64,000 nucleotides of DNA, taken from JBBRGK01 sp036741355. GTDB taxonomy: Bacteria > Chloroflexota > Dehalococcoidia > CAUJGQ01. The stretch spans positions 1 to 64,000 of the forward strand of contig DAINSK010000015.1 of NCBI GenBank assembly GCA_036741355.1. Reading direction: 5' to 3'. Shown here one piece after another: positions 28,949-36,415 of the stretch. The translations under genes were made by a program, and so were the position numbers. The notes under the pieces are model-generated. The model worked only from the letters and a program-made list of their open reading frames with translations, did no database searches and was not told the origin of the DNA. How positions within the stretch are numbered: the stretch's first letter is position 1; each line of letters opens with the position of its first letter.

Positions 28949-29885
28949 AGCTGATCCTCGGGTCGAGCTTAGCGTACAAGACGTCCACGAGCAGGTTGGA
29001 GAAGCTGAAGCTCAACGCCGCCATGAGCACGATAGCCTGGACGACGGGGTAATCTTTGCCCCGCAAAGCGGTAAGACCGAGGCGGCCAACACCGGGCCAG
29101 TTGAAGATCTGCTCAATAATAAACGCGCCTTCCCAGAGCGTCGCCACCGTGAGGCCGATCAGCGTTACGCTCGGCAATAGCGCGTTGCGCAGACCGTGGC
29201 GGACGACGACGACGAAGTCGCCAAGCCCCTTGGAGCGTGCGGTGCGAATGTAATCCTGCGTCAGCGCCTCGAGCACGTTGGAGCGGATGATCCGAGTCGG
29301 ACCGCCAACCGCGACGTGGCTCAGGGCGATCACGGGCAGGAGAATGAACTTAAGGTTTGCAATTGGATCATTATCGAACGGGATGTAACGAGGCGATGGC
29401 ATCAGCCGCCATTTGAACGTGACGAAGTAGACAAGCAGCGTGGCGAAGAAGAAGCCCGGCGTCGAAACGGCCGCCAGGCCGAAAACGGTCACGCTGGGGC
29501 CGAGCAACGTCCGGTTGTACACGGCCGCTGCCGTACCCAGCACGATCGAAATTGCGAGGCCCAGAACGAAGGCCAGCCCTGCCAATTCGAGCGTAGCGGG
29601 AAAGCGCTCGAAGATCACCGTCTTTGCAGGCTCATGCGTGCGGGTCGATTTGCCAAAGTCCAGGTGCACGAGCCCGGTGAGCCACTTGACGTACTGCACC
29701 GGGATCGAGCGGTCGAGGCCCAGCTGATGTTTGCGCGCCTGGTAGAGCTCCGGGGTCAGATCGACGCCGTACTGCTCGCGCACCGGATCGCCGGGCGTCA
29801 GCCGCAAGAGCACAAAGAGGATGAGCGTTACGAGAAAGATCGTCGGGACCATGAGTAAGAGACGGCGGATGATGTATTGCGTCAC
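28932..29885 (-). CDS. ABC transporter permease (DppB/OppB-like)
   Basis: 317 residues. It starts TQYIIRRLLLMVPTIFLVTLILFVLLRLTPGDP, the hallmark of DppB/OppB. The EAA-like motif is YIRTARSKGLGDFVVVVRHGLRN. The start is GTG 29885, with AGGTGG 7-8 nt upstream; the longer open frame back to 29948 runs across the likely promoter leader. First gene of the operon. The ATPase subunits normally found with these genes are not nearby. Confidence 0.93.
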   Translation of the reverse strand: MTQYIIRRLLLMVPTIFLVTLILFVLLRLTPGDPVREQYGVDLTPELYQARKHQLGLDRSIPVQYVKWLTGLVHLDFGKSTRTHEPAKTVIFERFPATLELAGLAFVLGLAISIVLGTAAAVYNRTLLGPSVTVFGLAAVSTPGFFFATLLVYFVTFKWRLMPSPRYIPFDNDPIANLKFILLPVIALSHVAVGGPTRIIRSNVLEALTQDYIRTARSKGLGDFVVVVRHGLRNALLPSVTLIGLTVATLWEGAFIIEQIFNWPGVGRLGLTALRGKDYPVVQAIVLMAALSFSFSNLLVDVLYAKLDPRISYVGKR

Positions 29886-29950
29886 GCCGAAACCACCTGC
29901 CCGGTCATGAGTAGGGCCATGCCGTCCATCGCCCCATACCGTACACACTT

Positions 29951-30006
29951 TGGTCTGACCAGTGGTGCGATTGGTTGACTATATAGACCGCCTCGCGCCT
30001 CGTCAA
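29951..30006 (-). promoter_or_regulatory. Promoter of the ABC operon with a FadR/GntR-type palindrome
   Basis: Minus strand: -35 TTGACG (30006..30001), 17-nt spacer, -10 TATAGT (29983..29978). The perfect palindrome TGGTC-T-GACCA (29951-29961) lies just downstream of the expected transcription start. Its core, TGGTCnGACCA, is that of FadR-subfamily GntR operators. Repression by a GntR-family protein encoded elsewhere is inferred. Confidence 0.6.
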
Positions 30007-30020
30007 TCCGCGGACGTAAG

Positions 30021-30281
30021 ATGGACGCACCACAGCGCGCAGCCGTCCAGGACTCAGCCATGCACACCACATTTGCGCTCGCGTCGGAAGACGCCTCGGG
30101 AAAGGTTCTTGGCCGCCTGATCACCGCGACTGAATTTTCAGCCGGCGACGTCATCCAAGTGGCATCGGATGGCGGCGGTGAGGCGAGAAATTACAAAGTC
30201 ATACGCGTGCTGGTCCTGGAGCAGATCGGCCCAGATCGTTGGAAAAACCGGCTCGTGATGGTTCGTCCGAACTACCGGTAA
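30021..30281 (+). CDS. Hypothetical protein, 86 aa
   Basis: Divergent from the ABC operon. Small soluble protein with several predicted beta strands (DVIQVASDGG, ARNYKVIRVLVLEQI, NRLVMVRPNY). ATG 30021 is used; ATG 30060 (MHTTFALASED) is an equally good start because neither has a clear ribosome binding site. I recognise no family. Confidence 0.5.
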   Translation: MDAPQRAAVQDSAMHTTFALASEDASGKVLGRLITATEFSAGDVIQVASDGGGEARNYKVIRVLVLEQIGPDRWKNRLVMVRPNYR

Positions 30282-30297
30282 AGCAGGCACATCGCGC

Positions 30298-30624
30298 GTG
30301 GCAACATTTCCGGCCCTGATTCAACTCGTGCGCATGCTCGGGCGCGCCGACGCCCTCGCCTCGTTAGGCGTGGATGCTGAGCCCGACCCCGACGAACTGT
30401 CCGCGACCCAGCGGCAGCGGCTCTCCGATCTGATCGATCAGCAGCTCGATAATGTCGCGGTGGAGTTGCTGGACGAAGCGGCGGCGAGCGACGACGTGAA
30501 CAGTCGTGTCAGCGCACTGCAGTTCATCGGAGACCGCATTGCGGGTTTCCGGGACCTGCTCAACGACGACCAACTTCAACGGCTCACCAACATCGTTGAA
30601 AGCGGCGCGTCAGACTGGGGTTGA
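30298..30624 (+). CDS. Hypothetical protein, 108 aa
   Basis: Starts at GTG 30298, 16 nt after the previous gene, so the two are probably co-transcribed. Almost entirely helical and acidic (LSDLIDQQLDNVAVELLDEAAASDD). No catalytic motif and no membrane segment. Function unknown. Confidence 0.55.
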   Translation: MATFPALIQLVRMLGRADALASLGVDAEPDPDELSATQRQRLSDLIDQQLDNVAVELLDEAAASDDVNSRVSALQFIGDRIAGFRDLLNDDQLQRLTNIVESGASDWG

Positions 30625-30648
30625 TCCAGGTCCACACACCGTCCGCCG

Positions 30649-30963
30649 TCACGGCTCCTCGTTTCCTTCGTCCTCATCATCGCCTTCATCGGAGTAAACG
30701 CCCGTTTCCCGGCCCGTCCAGACGGTAACGATGAAGTCCTCGCGATACGGGTCGCTAGTCATGACCAGTCGTTCGTCGATCTGGCCGATCAGGTCTTGAA
30801 CGTCCTCCTCGGTCAGTCCTTCGCTGATGCAGAGAGTGGCGTACGTGATGCTTGGTGTGTAGTGTAGGTCCACTCGACCGACATCCGTGCCGTCATCGCT
30901 CTCGATGGTGAAGACCTCTGAGTACGGAGTGCGGGCTTCCCGCTCGAAGCTATACTCACTCAT
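30649..30963 (-). CDS. Hypothetical acidic protein, 104 aa
   Basis: Convergent with the preceding gene. A beta-rich N-terminal part (SEVFTIESDDGTDVGRVDLHYTPSITYATLCISEGL) is followed by a helix (TEEDVQDLIGQIDERLV) and an Asp/Glu-rich tail (EGDDEDEGNEEP). The composition is coherent and the gene has a normal ATG start. I know of no function. Confidence 0.55.
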   Translation of the reverse strand: MSEYSFEREARTPYSEVFTIESDDGTDVGRVDLHYTPSITYATLCISEGLTEEDVQDLIGQIDERLVMTSDPYREDFIVTVWTGRETGVYSDEGDDEDEGNEEP

Positions 30964-31033
30964 CGCTGCCTGCCTCCGGTACGAAATTCGCGGTGGGGGT
31001 ACCGCGCCATTATAGGGTATGAGGGAGTGAACG

Positions 31034-32455
31034 TTGACGACGTACGACTATGACCTCGCAATTGTCGGCGGCGGATCGGCCGGCCTCACCGCGGCGAAAG
31101 TCGGCCGCTTCTTCGCCGAAAAGCGCATCGCGATGATCGATAAGCAACGGCTGGGAGGCGATTGTCTGTATTACGGCTGCGTTCCGAGCAAGGCGCTGAT
31201 TAAGAGCGCTCGGGTTGCGCACGAAATTGCAAACGCAGAACGATATGGCCTGACTCCCATGTCTGACGCCACGTCACTGGGATTGGTTAACGATCGGGTG
31301 CAGCACGCGATCGGCGTCGTCGGCGCCATCGACTCGCCGGAACATCTGCGTGAGTCCGGAGTCGACGTGTTTTTAGGCGGCGGCAGGTTTATCGACGCGC
31401 ACACTATCGCGGCAGGCGAGAAGACGTTGACGGCCAAGTACGCCTTGATCTGTACGGGATCACGCCCCGCGTCTCCTCCCATTCCGGGCCTCCAGGAGGC
31501 CGGCTACTTTACCAACGAGGACGTGTTTGACCTCCGCGACTTGCCAAAGCGGCTGGCGGTCATCGGCGGCGGCCCGATCGGCTGCGAGCTCGCCCAGGCC
31601 CTCGCCCGCCTCGGTTCAACCGTCACTGTCATCCAAAAAGGTGATCACCTCATCCCGCGCGACGACATCGACGTCGTCACCATCCTGGAAGAGGCATTCC
31701 GGAAGGACGGCATCGAGGTCTGGTACGACACGGGCGTCGATGAAGTCCGCGTGGAAGGCGCCGGGCGCGTGGTGGTGACATCTGGCAAGCACGCCGGCGA
31801 ACTGTCCGTGGACAGCATCCTGGTGGCGGTAGGCAGGACGCCTAATCTGGAAGGTCTGGACCTCGAAGCGGCGGGCGTGAAATATGGTTCGCGCGGCATC
31901 GAGGTGAACGCACGGCTGCAAACCTCCCAGGTGCACATATTCGCTTCGGGAGATGTCGTGGGCGGCATGCAATTTACGCACTACGCGGGCTACCAGGCGG
32001 CACAGGCGGTGCGCAACATATTTCTGCCGGTGAAGCTCAAGTTCAATCCTGGGCTCGTACCCTGGGTGACGTTTACTGACCCAGAGGTCGCACACGTCGG
32101 TATGACGGAGATTGAAGCGAAGCATGCCGGCCGCGAGTGCACGATCATCCGCTTTCCGTACTCGCTTCTGGAGCGGGCGATTACCGACCAGGACACAGTC
32201 GGGCTAATGAAGTTCCTGATCGACGGCAAGCGCCGCTTCATCGGCTGCCACATCGCGGGCGCAAACGCTGGCGAACTGATCAACGAGATCACCCTGGCCA
32301 TGAACAACAACCTGACGGTGGACCACGTCATTGGAAGCATTCACGCCTACCCGACCTACTCTTTCGGCGTTCCCGTCGCACTTTACGACTACGTGCTGAC
32401 TGAGCACCCGCAGGCAATAGCCAAGTTCGGACGCTTTCTATCGAAACTGACCTGA
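31034..32455 (+). CDS. FAD-dependent pyridine nucleotide-disulfide oxidoreductase
   Basis: 473 residues of the mercuric reductase/dihydrolipoamide dehydrogenase superfamily. The FAD-binding motif is LAIVGGGSAGLTAA, the redox-active cysteine pair is in GGDCLYYGCVPSK, and the NAD(P) motif is LAVIGGGPIGCELAQ. The second FAD contact is VHIFASGDVVGG. The C-terminal dimer domain carries IHAYPTYSFGV, where the usual H-x-H-P-T-x-x-E relay has Tyr for the second His and Phe for the Glu. It lacks an N-terminal HMA domain, so it is not a typical MerA. Start TTG 31034 with AGGGAG 7 nt upstream. The exact substrate is unknown. Confidence 0.85.
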   Translation: MTTYDYDLAIVGGGSAGLTAAKVGRFFAEKRIAMIDKQRLGGDCLYYGCVPSKALIKSARVAHEIANAERYGLTPMSDATSLGLVNDRVQHAIGVVGAIDSPEHLRESGVDVFLGGGRFIDAHTIAAGEKTLTAKYALICTGSRPASPPIPGLQEAGYFTNEDVFDLRDLPKRLAVIGGGPIGCELAQALARLGSTVTVIQKGDHLIPRDDIDVVTILEEAFRKDGIEVWYDTGVDEVRVEGAGRVVVTSGKHAGELSVDSILVAVGRTPNLEGLDLEAAGVKYGSRGIEVNARLQTSQVHIFASGDVVGGMQFTHYAGYQAAQAVRNIFLPVKLKFNPGLVPWVTFTDPEVAHVGMTEIEAKHAGRECTIIRFPYSLLERAITDQDTVGLMKFLIDGKRRFIGCHIAGANAGELINEITLAMNNNLTVDHVIGSIHAYPTYSFGVPVALYDYVLTEHPQAIAKFGRFLSKLT

Positions 32456-32477
32456 ATCTGCTATTGTCTGCGTGAAA

Positions 32478-32541
32478 CGGCGATGAAGTCCGCCGGCCGG
32501 GTTTCCGGCGAACCGCCCCACGGGGCTGATGGCTTCTACCC
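32478..32541 (+). ncRNA. Fluoride riboswitch (crcB motif) aptamer
   Basis: The sequence follows the crcB motif: P1 CGGCG/CGCCG around ATGAAGTC, then a species-specific hairpin, then AACCGCCCC and GGGGCTGATGGCTTCTACC. The GAAG (in ATGAAGTC) and CTTC (in GGCTTC) strings can form the known pseudoknot. It sits directly upstream of crcB, the fluoride channel gene, which is the classical target. Confidence 0.93.
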
Positions 32542-32565
32542 ATCTGCGGTGGAAGCCTCTTTTTG
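32531..32565 (+). terminator. Terminator of the fluoride riboswitch expression platform
   Basis: GGCTTCTACC-CATCTGC-GGTGGAAGCC followed by TCTTTTT. Its left arm reuses the aptamer bases that form the fluoride-dependent pseudoknot. The two structures exclude each other, predicting read-through when fluoride is bound. Confidence 0.9.
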
Positions 32566-32585
32566 TGTCCCGAATGAGGTCGCGC

Positions 32586-32963
32586 ATGCGGTTGGCGCTG
32601 GTTCTGGCAGGCGGAGCGTTGGGTTCGGGGGCCCGCTATTTGGTCGCTGTGTGGATGGCAAACCGGTTCGGCTCGACCTTCCCCTGGGGAACGCTTACGG
32701 TAAACGTCGCGGGCGGGTTCGTAATCGGGCTTTTGGCCACGATGGCTGACGAAGTTGGCAGCATTGGACCGCAGACGCGGGTATTCCTCGTCGTGGGCGT
32801 ATTGGGCGGCTTTACCACGTTTTCCAGTTTCACCATGGAAACCTTGCGGCTGGCCGACCAAAGCGAGTTGTGGCGCGCGGGGGCGTACGTTGCCGCGAGC
32901 TTTGTGCTGGCGATCGCGGCAACGGCCCTCGGCATTGGCGCCGGCCGGTCGATCGCCCGGTAG
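32586..32963 (+). CDS. crcB: Fluoride channel CrcB/FluC
   Basis: 125 residues, the usual length for a single-gene FluC subunit that works as a dual-topology dimer exporting fluoride. Four hydrophobic segments are visible. The conserved motifs are GGALGSGARYLV, WGTLTVNVAGGFVIG (with the pore Asn) and GFTTFSSFTMET (with the phenylalanine box). ATG 32586 has AGG 6 nt upstream; the longer open frame runs back into the riboswitch and is not used. A DUF190 gene follows on the same strand. Confidence 0.95.
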   Translation: MRLALVLAGGALGSGARYLVAVWMANRFGSTFPWGTLTVNVAGGFVIGLLATMADEVGSIGPQTRVFLVVGVLGGFTTFSSFTMETLRLADQSELWRAGAYVAASFVLAIAATALGIGAGRSIAR

Positions 32964-32979
32964 CGGGGCAGTCGTGGGC

Positions 32980-33214
32980 CTAACCCCCGGCCCCTTCCCT
33001 AACCAGGGAAGGGGAGCTACGCCTCGGGCCTGTACCGGGAGGAGAAGCCCCTGATGACCGTAGCGACCTGGCGTAGCAGTTCGGTAGCAGTGGGCAGGGT
33101 CTGGCGTTTGACAAACAGAAGCAGGAGATAGCAACGCGGAAGCTTTGCTCCAGGGGGCGAACGGGGGCGAGCCCCCGATGACCGTCGGACCGGCACCCCC
33201 CGTTAGGCGTAGGG
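32980..33214. repeat. Repeat-rich spacer between crcB and DUF190
   Basis: It holds a 10-bp hairpin (CCCCTTCCCT-AACC-AGGGAAGGGG, 32991-33014), two copies of AGCCCC[C/T]GATGACCGT (near 33047 and 33172), a CGGGGGCGAGCCCCCG hairpin, and the string CCCCCCGTTAGGCGT (33196-33210). That last string recurs beside the RAYT gene at 60644 and 61303. No gene is supported here. Confidence 0.65.
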
Positions 33215-33225
33215 GTAGACTTCAT

Positions 33226-33564
33226 ATGAACATTCAGGGACAGGGCGTCCTTTTACGCATCTTCATCGGCGAGGCTGATCGATGGCACGGCAAGAGGCTG
33301 CACATGGCGCTTGTCGAGGAAGCCAAACGGCAGGGCCTGGCCGGCGCGACGGTGGTGCGCGGCATCGAGGGGTTCGGCGCCCACAGCCGGATTCACACGG
33401 CGCGCCTCGTGGATATCGCCCCGGACTTGCCGATGATCGTCGAAATCGTCGACCACGAACCGAAGATTGAGGCCTTCCTTCCCACCGTTCACGATATGGT
33501 GCCCGAGGGACTCGTGACGCTCGAGAAAGTGAACGTAATCATTTATCGGGGCGGCAAAGACTGA
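33226..33564 (+). CDS. DUF190 family protein
   Basis: 112 residues of the PII-like DUF190 fold: VLLRIFIGEADRWHGKRLHMALVEEAKRQGLAGATVVRGIEGFG is diagnostic. The longer frame from 33145 runs through repeats, so the start is set at ATG 33226 (MNIQGQG). DUF190 genes are often linked to crcB and fluoride riboswitches. The position here, next in line after crcB, suggests a part in fluoride response, perhaps as a regulator of the channel. Confidence 0.88.
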   Translation: MNIQGQGVLLRIFIGEADRWHGKRLHMALVEEAKRQGLAGATVVRGIEGFGAHSRIHTARLVDIAPDLPMIVEIVDHEPKIEAFLPTVHDMVPEGLVTLEKVNVIIYRGGKD

Positions 33565-33571
33565 CTGAGCG

Positions 33572-34669
33572 CTACTCTAGCACCAGGTAGTCGCAATGGA
33601 TGATCTCATTGCCGTTATCGTAGCCGAGAATTTCGAGGATGCGTTCGGAGCGCTCGCCGCGGATTCGCTTGATGTCGGCTGCGCTATACCGCGTGAGACC
33701 CGTCCCCAACCTGCGGCCGTCGGTGGTAACGATCTGCACGAGGTCGGCCGGCTCGAAGCGCCCCTCGACCGACAGGACACCGGCGGGTAACAGGCTTCTC
33801 CGCTCTACAGTTAGCGCCCGAGCCGCGCCATCGTCGACCAGGATCCGGCCCCGCGGCGCAATCCCGGCGCGAATCCAGCGTTTGCGGCTCTCCATGCGAT
33901 CGACGGTCGCAGGAAAAAGCGTGCCGATGCTTTCGCCCGCGGCCAGTCGGGGAAGGACATCGGGCTCGCGGCCGTTGGCGATGACGACGTCCACCCCTGA
34001 GCCGGTCGCAAGCTTTGCGGCCTGTAGCTTCGTCACCATGCCCCCGCGCGACCGATCGCTGATCGCCTTTCCGGCCAGCCGTTCGATCGATTCGTCGATC
34101 TTTTCGACCCTGGACATCAGCGCCGCTCCGGAATCGATATTCGGGTCGGATGTGTACAGTCCGCTGATGTTGGTCAAAATCGCAAGCAGGTCCGCATCGA
34201 CGAGGTTGGCGACATAGGCGGAGAGGTTGTCGTTGTCACCGATTCGCGCCTCCGCGATCTCATCGGTCGCTACGACGTCGTTTTCATTGACGATCGGCAC
34301 CGCGCCGACGTCGAGCAGCCCCTGCAGCGCGTTACGCGCGTTCAGATAGCTGAGCCGGTCCGACATGTCGCGTCGCGTCAGCAACGTTTGACCGACGACG
34401 ATGTCGTGCCAGGAAAACAGCTGATCGTAGCACTGCATCAAGTGGCTCTGGCCGATCGAAGCGAGCACTTGCTTGTAGGCTACGTCGCGACGGCGTTGCT
34501 GTGCTCCGCCGAGCTTATGGAGCCCCGCCGCAACCGCGCCGGAAGTGACGACCACGACGTCGGCCCCTCGCCGCTTGAGCCGCGCTACCTGCCCGACCAG
34601 CGTGGCCATCATTTCCAGGTCCAGCCGGTCGGTGCCGGCCGTGAGTAAATTTGTGCCGAACTTGGCCAC
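33572..34669 (-). CDS. proB: Glutamate 5-kinase with PUA domain
   Basis: Phosphorylates glutamate in the first step of proline synthesis. The amino acid kinase domain has KFGTNLLT, VVTSGAVAAG, PIVNENDVVAT and GDNDNLSAYVANLVDADLL. GTGGMVTK-like DRSRGGMVTKLQAA and a C-terminal PUA domain follow. From GTG 34669 it is 365 residues, but the codons just upstream (R-Y-R-R-I-V) read as the missing first strand with no standard start, so the true N-terminus may be slightly longer. proA is not adjacent. Convergent with DUF190, 7 nt apart. Confidence 0.93.
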   Translation of the reverse strand: MAKFGTNLLTAGTDRLDLEMMATLVGQVARLKRRGADVVVVTSGAVAAGLHKLGGAQQRRRDVAYKQVLASIGQSHLMQCYDQLFSWHDIVVGQTLLTRRDMSDRLSYLNARNALQGLLDVGAVPIVNENDVVATDEIAEARIGDNDNLSAYVANLVDADLLAILTNISGLYTSDPNIDSGAALMSRVEKIDESIERLAGKAISDRSRGGMVTKLQAAKLATGSGVDVVIANGREPDVLPRLAAGESIGTLFPATVDRMESRKRWIRAGIAPRGRILVDDGAARALTVERRSLLPAGVLSVEGRFEPADLVQIVTTDGRRLGTGLTRYSAADIKRIRGERSERILEILGYDNGNEIIHCDYLVLE

Positions 34670-34750
34670 AATCCGCCGGTAACGTATGGAGCCGGGATCG
34701 GTAACGGCGTGATCAGGAATTGTGGTATCCGATTCATCAACTCAGGATCG

Positions 34751-34773
34751 CCTTCCCCTGCTTCGGGGGAAGG
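34751..34773. repeat. Dispersed C/T-rich hairpin, copy 3
   Basis: CCTTCCCC-loop-GGGGAAGG between proB and the following divergent gene. It resembles the hairpins at 20631 and 32991. Confidence 0.5.
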
Positions 34774-34814
34774 AAAGGGAAAGGGGTCGACGCCTCCATG
34801 ATACACTCGCGCGG

Positions 34815-35786
34815 ATGCCGCGCCTGATCGCAGCTGCGTACGAGAACAATTGGACCTCGGCGGTCGGCGCTCTCACCGGGGTTCTCAAGGCACTGGGCGA
34901 CGGTTTTTCGCAGCCGGAGGTCAGCGCCCTCTCTGGTCACGCGTTTAGAATCGCCGTAACCTCGACACCGGATGGCGAGATCGGTCCCGACGGCCCAAAC
35001 TGCTTCGCGACCACGACGGCGTTCCCGCTGTACGAGAATCTGGGTTGGCGGTTTGAAGCCTTTGAGGCCGCTGCCGGAGACCGCAACTTCGCCAAGCACC
35101 GTGATGAAGCGCTGAAACGGATTCACAGGTCCGTCGACAAAGGGCGTCCGGCGGTGGCGTTCGGTCTGCACCTGCCCGAGTTTGGCATCGTGCGCGGTTA
35201 CGACCGCGAAAACCTTATTGCCAGCACGACTATCAGTACTCAGTACGGCGAGCGCATTCCTCTCGATCAGTGGCCGTCGCCCGGTGAACCGCAACCATTG
35301 CGGGTCTTCGTTCCTGATAAACATCTACATATCGACCGCGATCTGGCGCTTCGGCGCGTACTGCACTTCGCCGTCGATTACGCACGCTCGGGCGAAAAGA
35401 CTGCACTCACGCTGGCGGTACCGGCGGCAACCGGTCTCGCCGCCTTCGAACGCTGGATCGAGGTGCTCGAAAGTGATGCGGCCATATCGCCACATGGCCA
35501 GTCGTACTGCATCCAGGCGCTTCAATCGGCCCGCAGCGACGCCGCGACGTTTCTACGGACAGAGGCGAAGACACGGCCTCACACTGAGGTCTTCCAGGGA
35601 GCCGCGGCCGCTTACGGCGCGGTCGTTCTCGAACTGTCGCGCATGGCGACGCTGTTTCCATATCCCAACGGTGGCGACGTCGTCTCCACCGGCTCTCGCC
35701 GCGCTGGCGCCGCCCACCTTCGCCGCGCGTTGGACGCTGAGCTCCGAGCGATTTCAGCGTTGGAACTCGCGACCTCGAGTGTCTAA
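34815..35786 (+). CDS. Conserved hypothetical protein, 323 aa
   Basis: Start at ATG 34815 (MPRLIAAAYENNW); the frame is open further upstream through the hairpin. The N-terminal half (NWTSAVGALTGVLKALGDGFSQPEVSALSGHAFRI, then PAVAFGLHLPEFGIVRGYDRE) is reminiscent of papain-like domains of the BtrH N-terminal or C39 type. A Ser lies where a catalytic Cys would be expected, so any peptidase role is unlikely. The C-terminal half is helical with many Ala and Arg. Function unknown. It overlaps the convergent NUDIX gene by 4 nt. Confidence 0.6.
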   Translation: MPRLIAAAYENNWTSAVGALTGVLKALGDGFSQPEVSALSGHAFRIAVTSTPDGEIGPDGPNCFATTTAFPLYENLGWRFEAFEAAAGDRNFAKHRDEALKRIHRSVDKGRPAVAFGLHLPEFGIVRGYDRENLIASTTISTQYGERIPLDQWPSPGEPQPLRVFVPDKHLHIDRDLALRRVLHFAVDYARSGEKTALTLAVPAATGLAAFERWIEVLESDAAISPHGQSYCIQALQSARSDAATFLRTEAKTRPHTEVFQGAAAAYGAVVLELSRMATLFPYPNGGDVVSTGSRRAGAAHLRRALDAELRAISALELATSSV

Positions 35787-36316
35787 TCGGTCCAATCGAC
35801 CGCTCCAACGGTTATTTGGCTTTCAGCCTGCGCTTCCGTCGACTTTACGCACTGGCGGTAAAAGGGGCCCAGTCTGGTGACCTCGAGGAAGCGCCAGTCT
35901 GTATGCTCTTCGCTCAGCTCAATTGGGGCATCTGGAAGTTGTGCATTGAACACCGCGTGCAGACCTCTGCCAGAACTGTCGGTCAGCAGGGCGCGCAGGC
36001 AAACGTCCCTTACCTCGACGCCCAATTCCTCGCGAGCCTCGCGGCGCGCTGCCGCTTCGAAGCTCTCGTTATAGTTCACGCCACCGCCGGGAAGCGTCCA
36101 GCGCCCGGCATATGACGACTTCAAGGAAAGCACTCGCCCACCATTATCCCGGATCACAACATAGGCCCCGAGTTGATAACGCGGTGAAAGCGCCCAAATG
36201 ATCCAGCGTTTCCAGGTCCATGGAAGCGGCGTTTCCCGCAACACGACTACAGGCGCCAACCGTTGGATATGGCGTAGTCGACCGCGTAAAACCGAAAGCC
36301 TGTTTTCCATGTCCAC
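35783..36316 (-). CDS. NUDIX hydrolase
   Basis: 177 residues. The NUDIX box is complete: GGVNYNESFEAAARREAREELGV at about residues 77-99, with the metal-binding R-E-x-x-E-E. A short N-terminal extension precedes the domain (PWTWKRWIIWALSPRYQLGAY). It hydrolyses a nucleoside diphosphate linked to some moiety; the substrate cannot be read from the sequence. Start GTG 36316, or ATG 36310. Confidence 0.88.
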   Translation of the reverse strand: MDMENRLSVLRGRLRHIQRLAPVVVLRETPLPWTWKRWIIWALSPRYQLGAYVVIRDNGGRVLSLKSSYAGRWTLPGGGVNYNESFEAAARREAREELGVEVRDVCLRALLTDSSGRGLHAVFNAQLPDAPIELSEEHTDWRFLEVTRLGPFYRQCVKSTEAQAESQITVGAVDWTD

Positions 36317-36415
36317 CGGCCGCTATGCTATATCCACCATATTGCTTTAATGGATAAGCCTTCGCTATACCATTCAGATCAGAATGTGGCTGAACGTAGG
36401 AAAGGGGCATCCCTC

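Noticed and set aside
32529..32585. Longer crcB frame starting inside the riboswitch
   Set aside because: It overlaps the aptamer and the terminator; ATG 32586 has a ribosome site and gives the normal family length.
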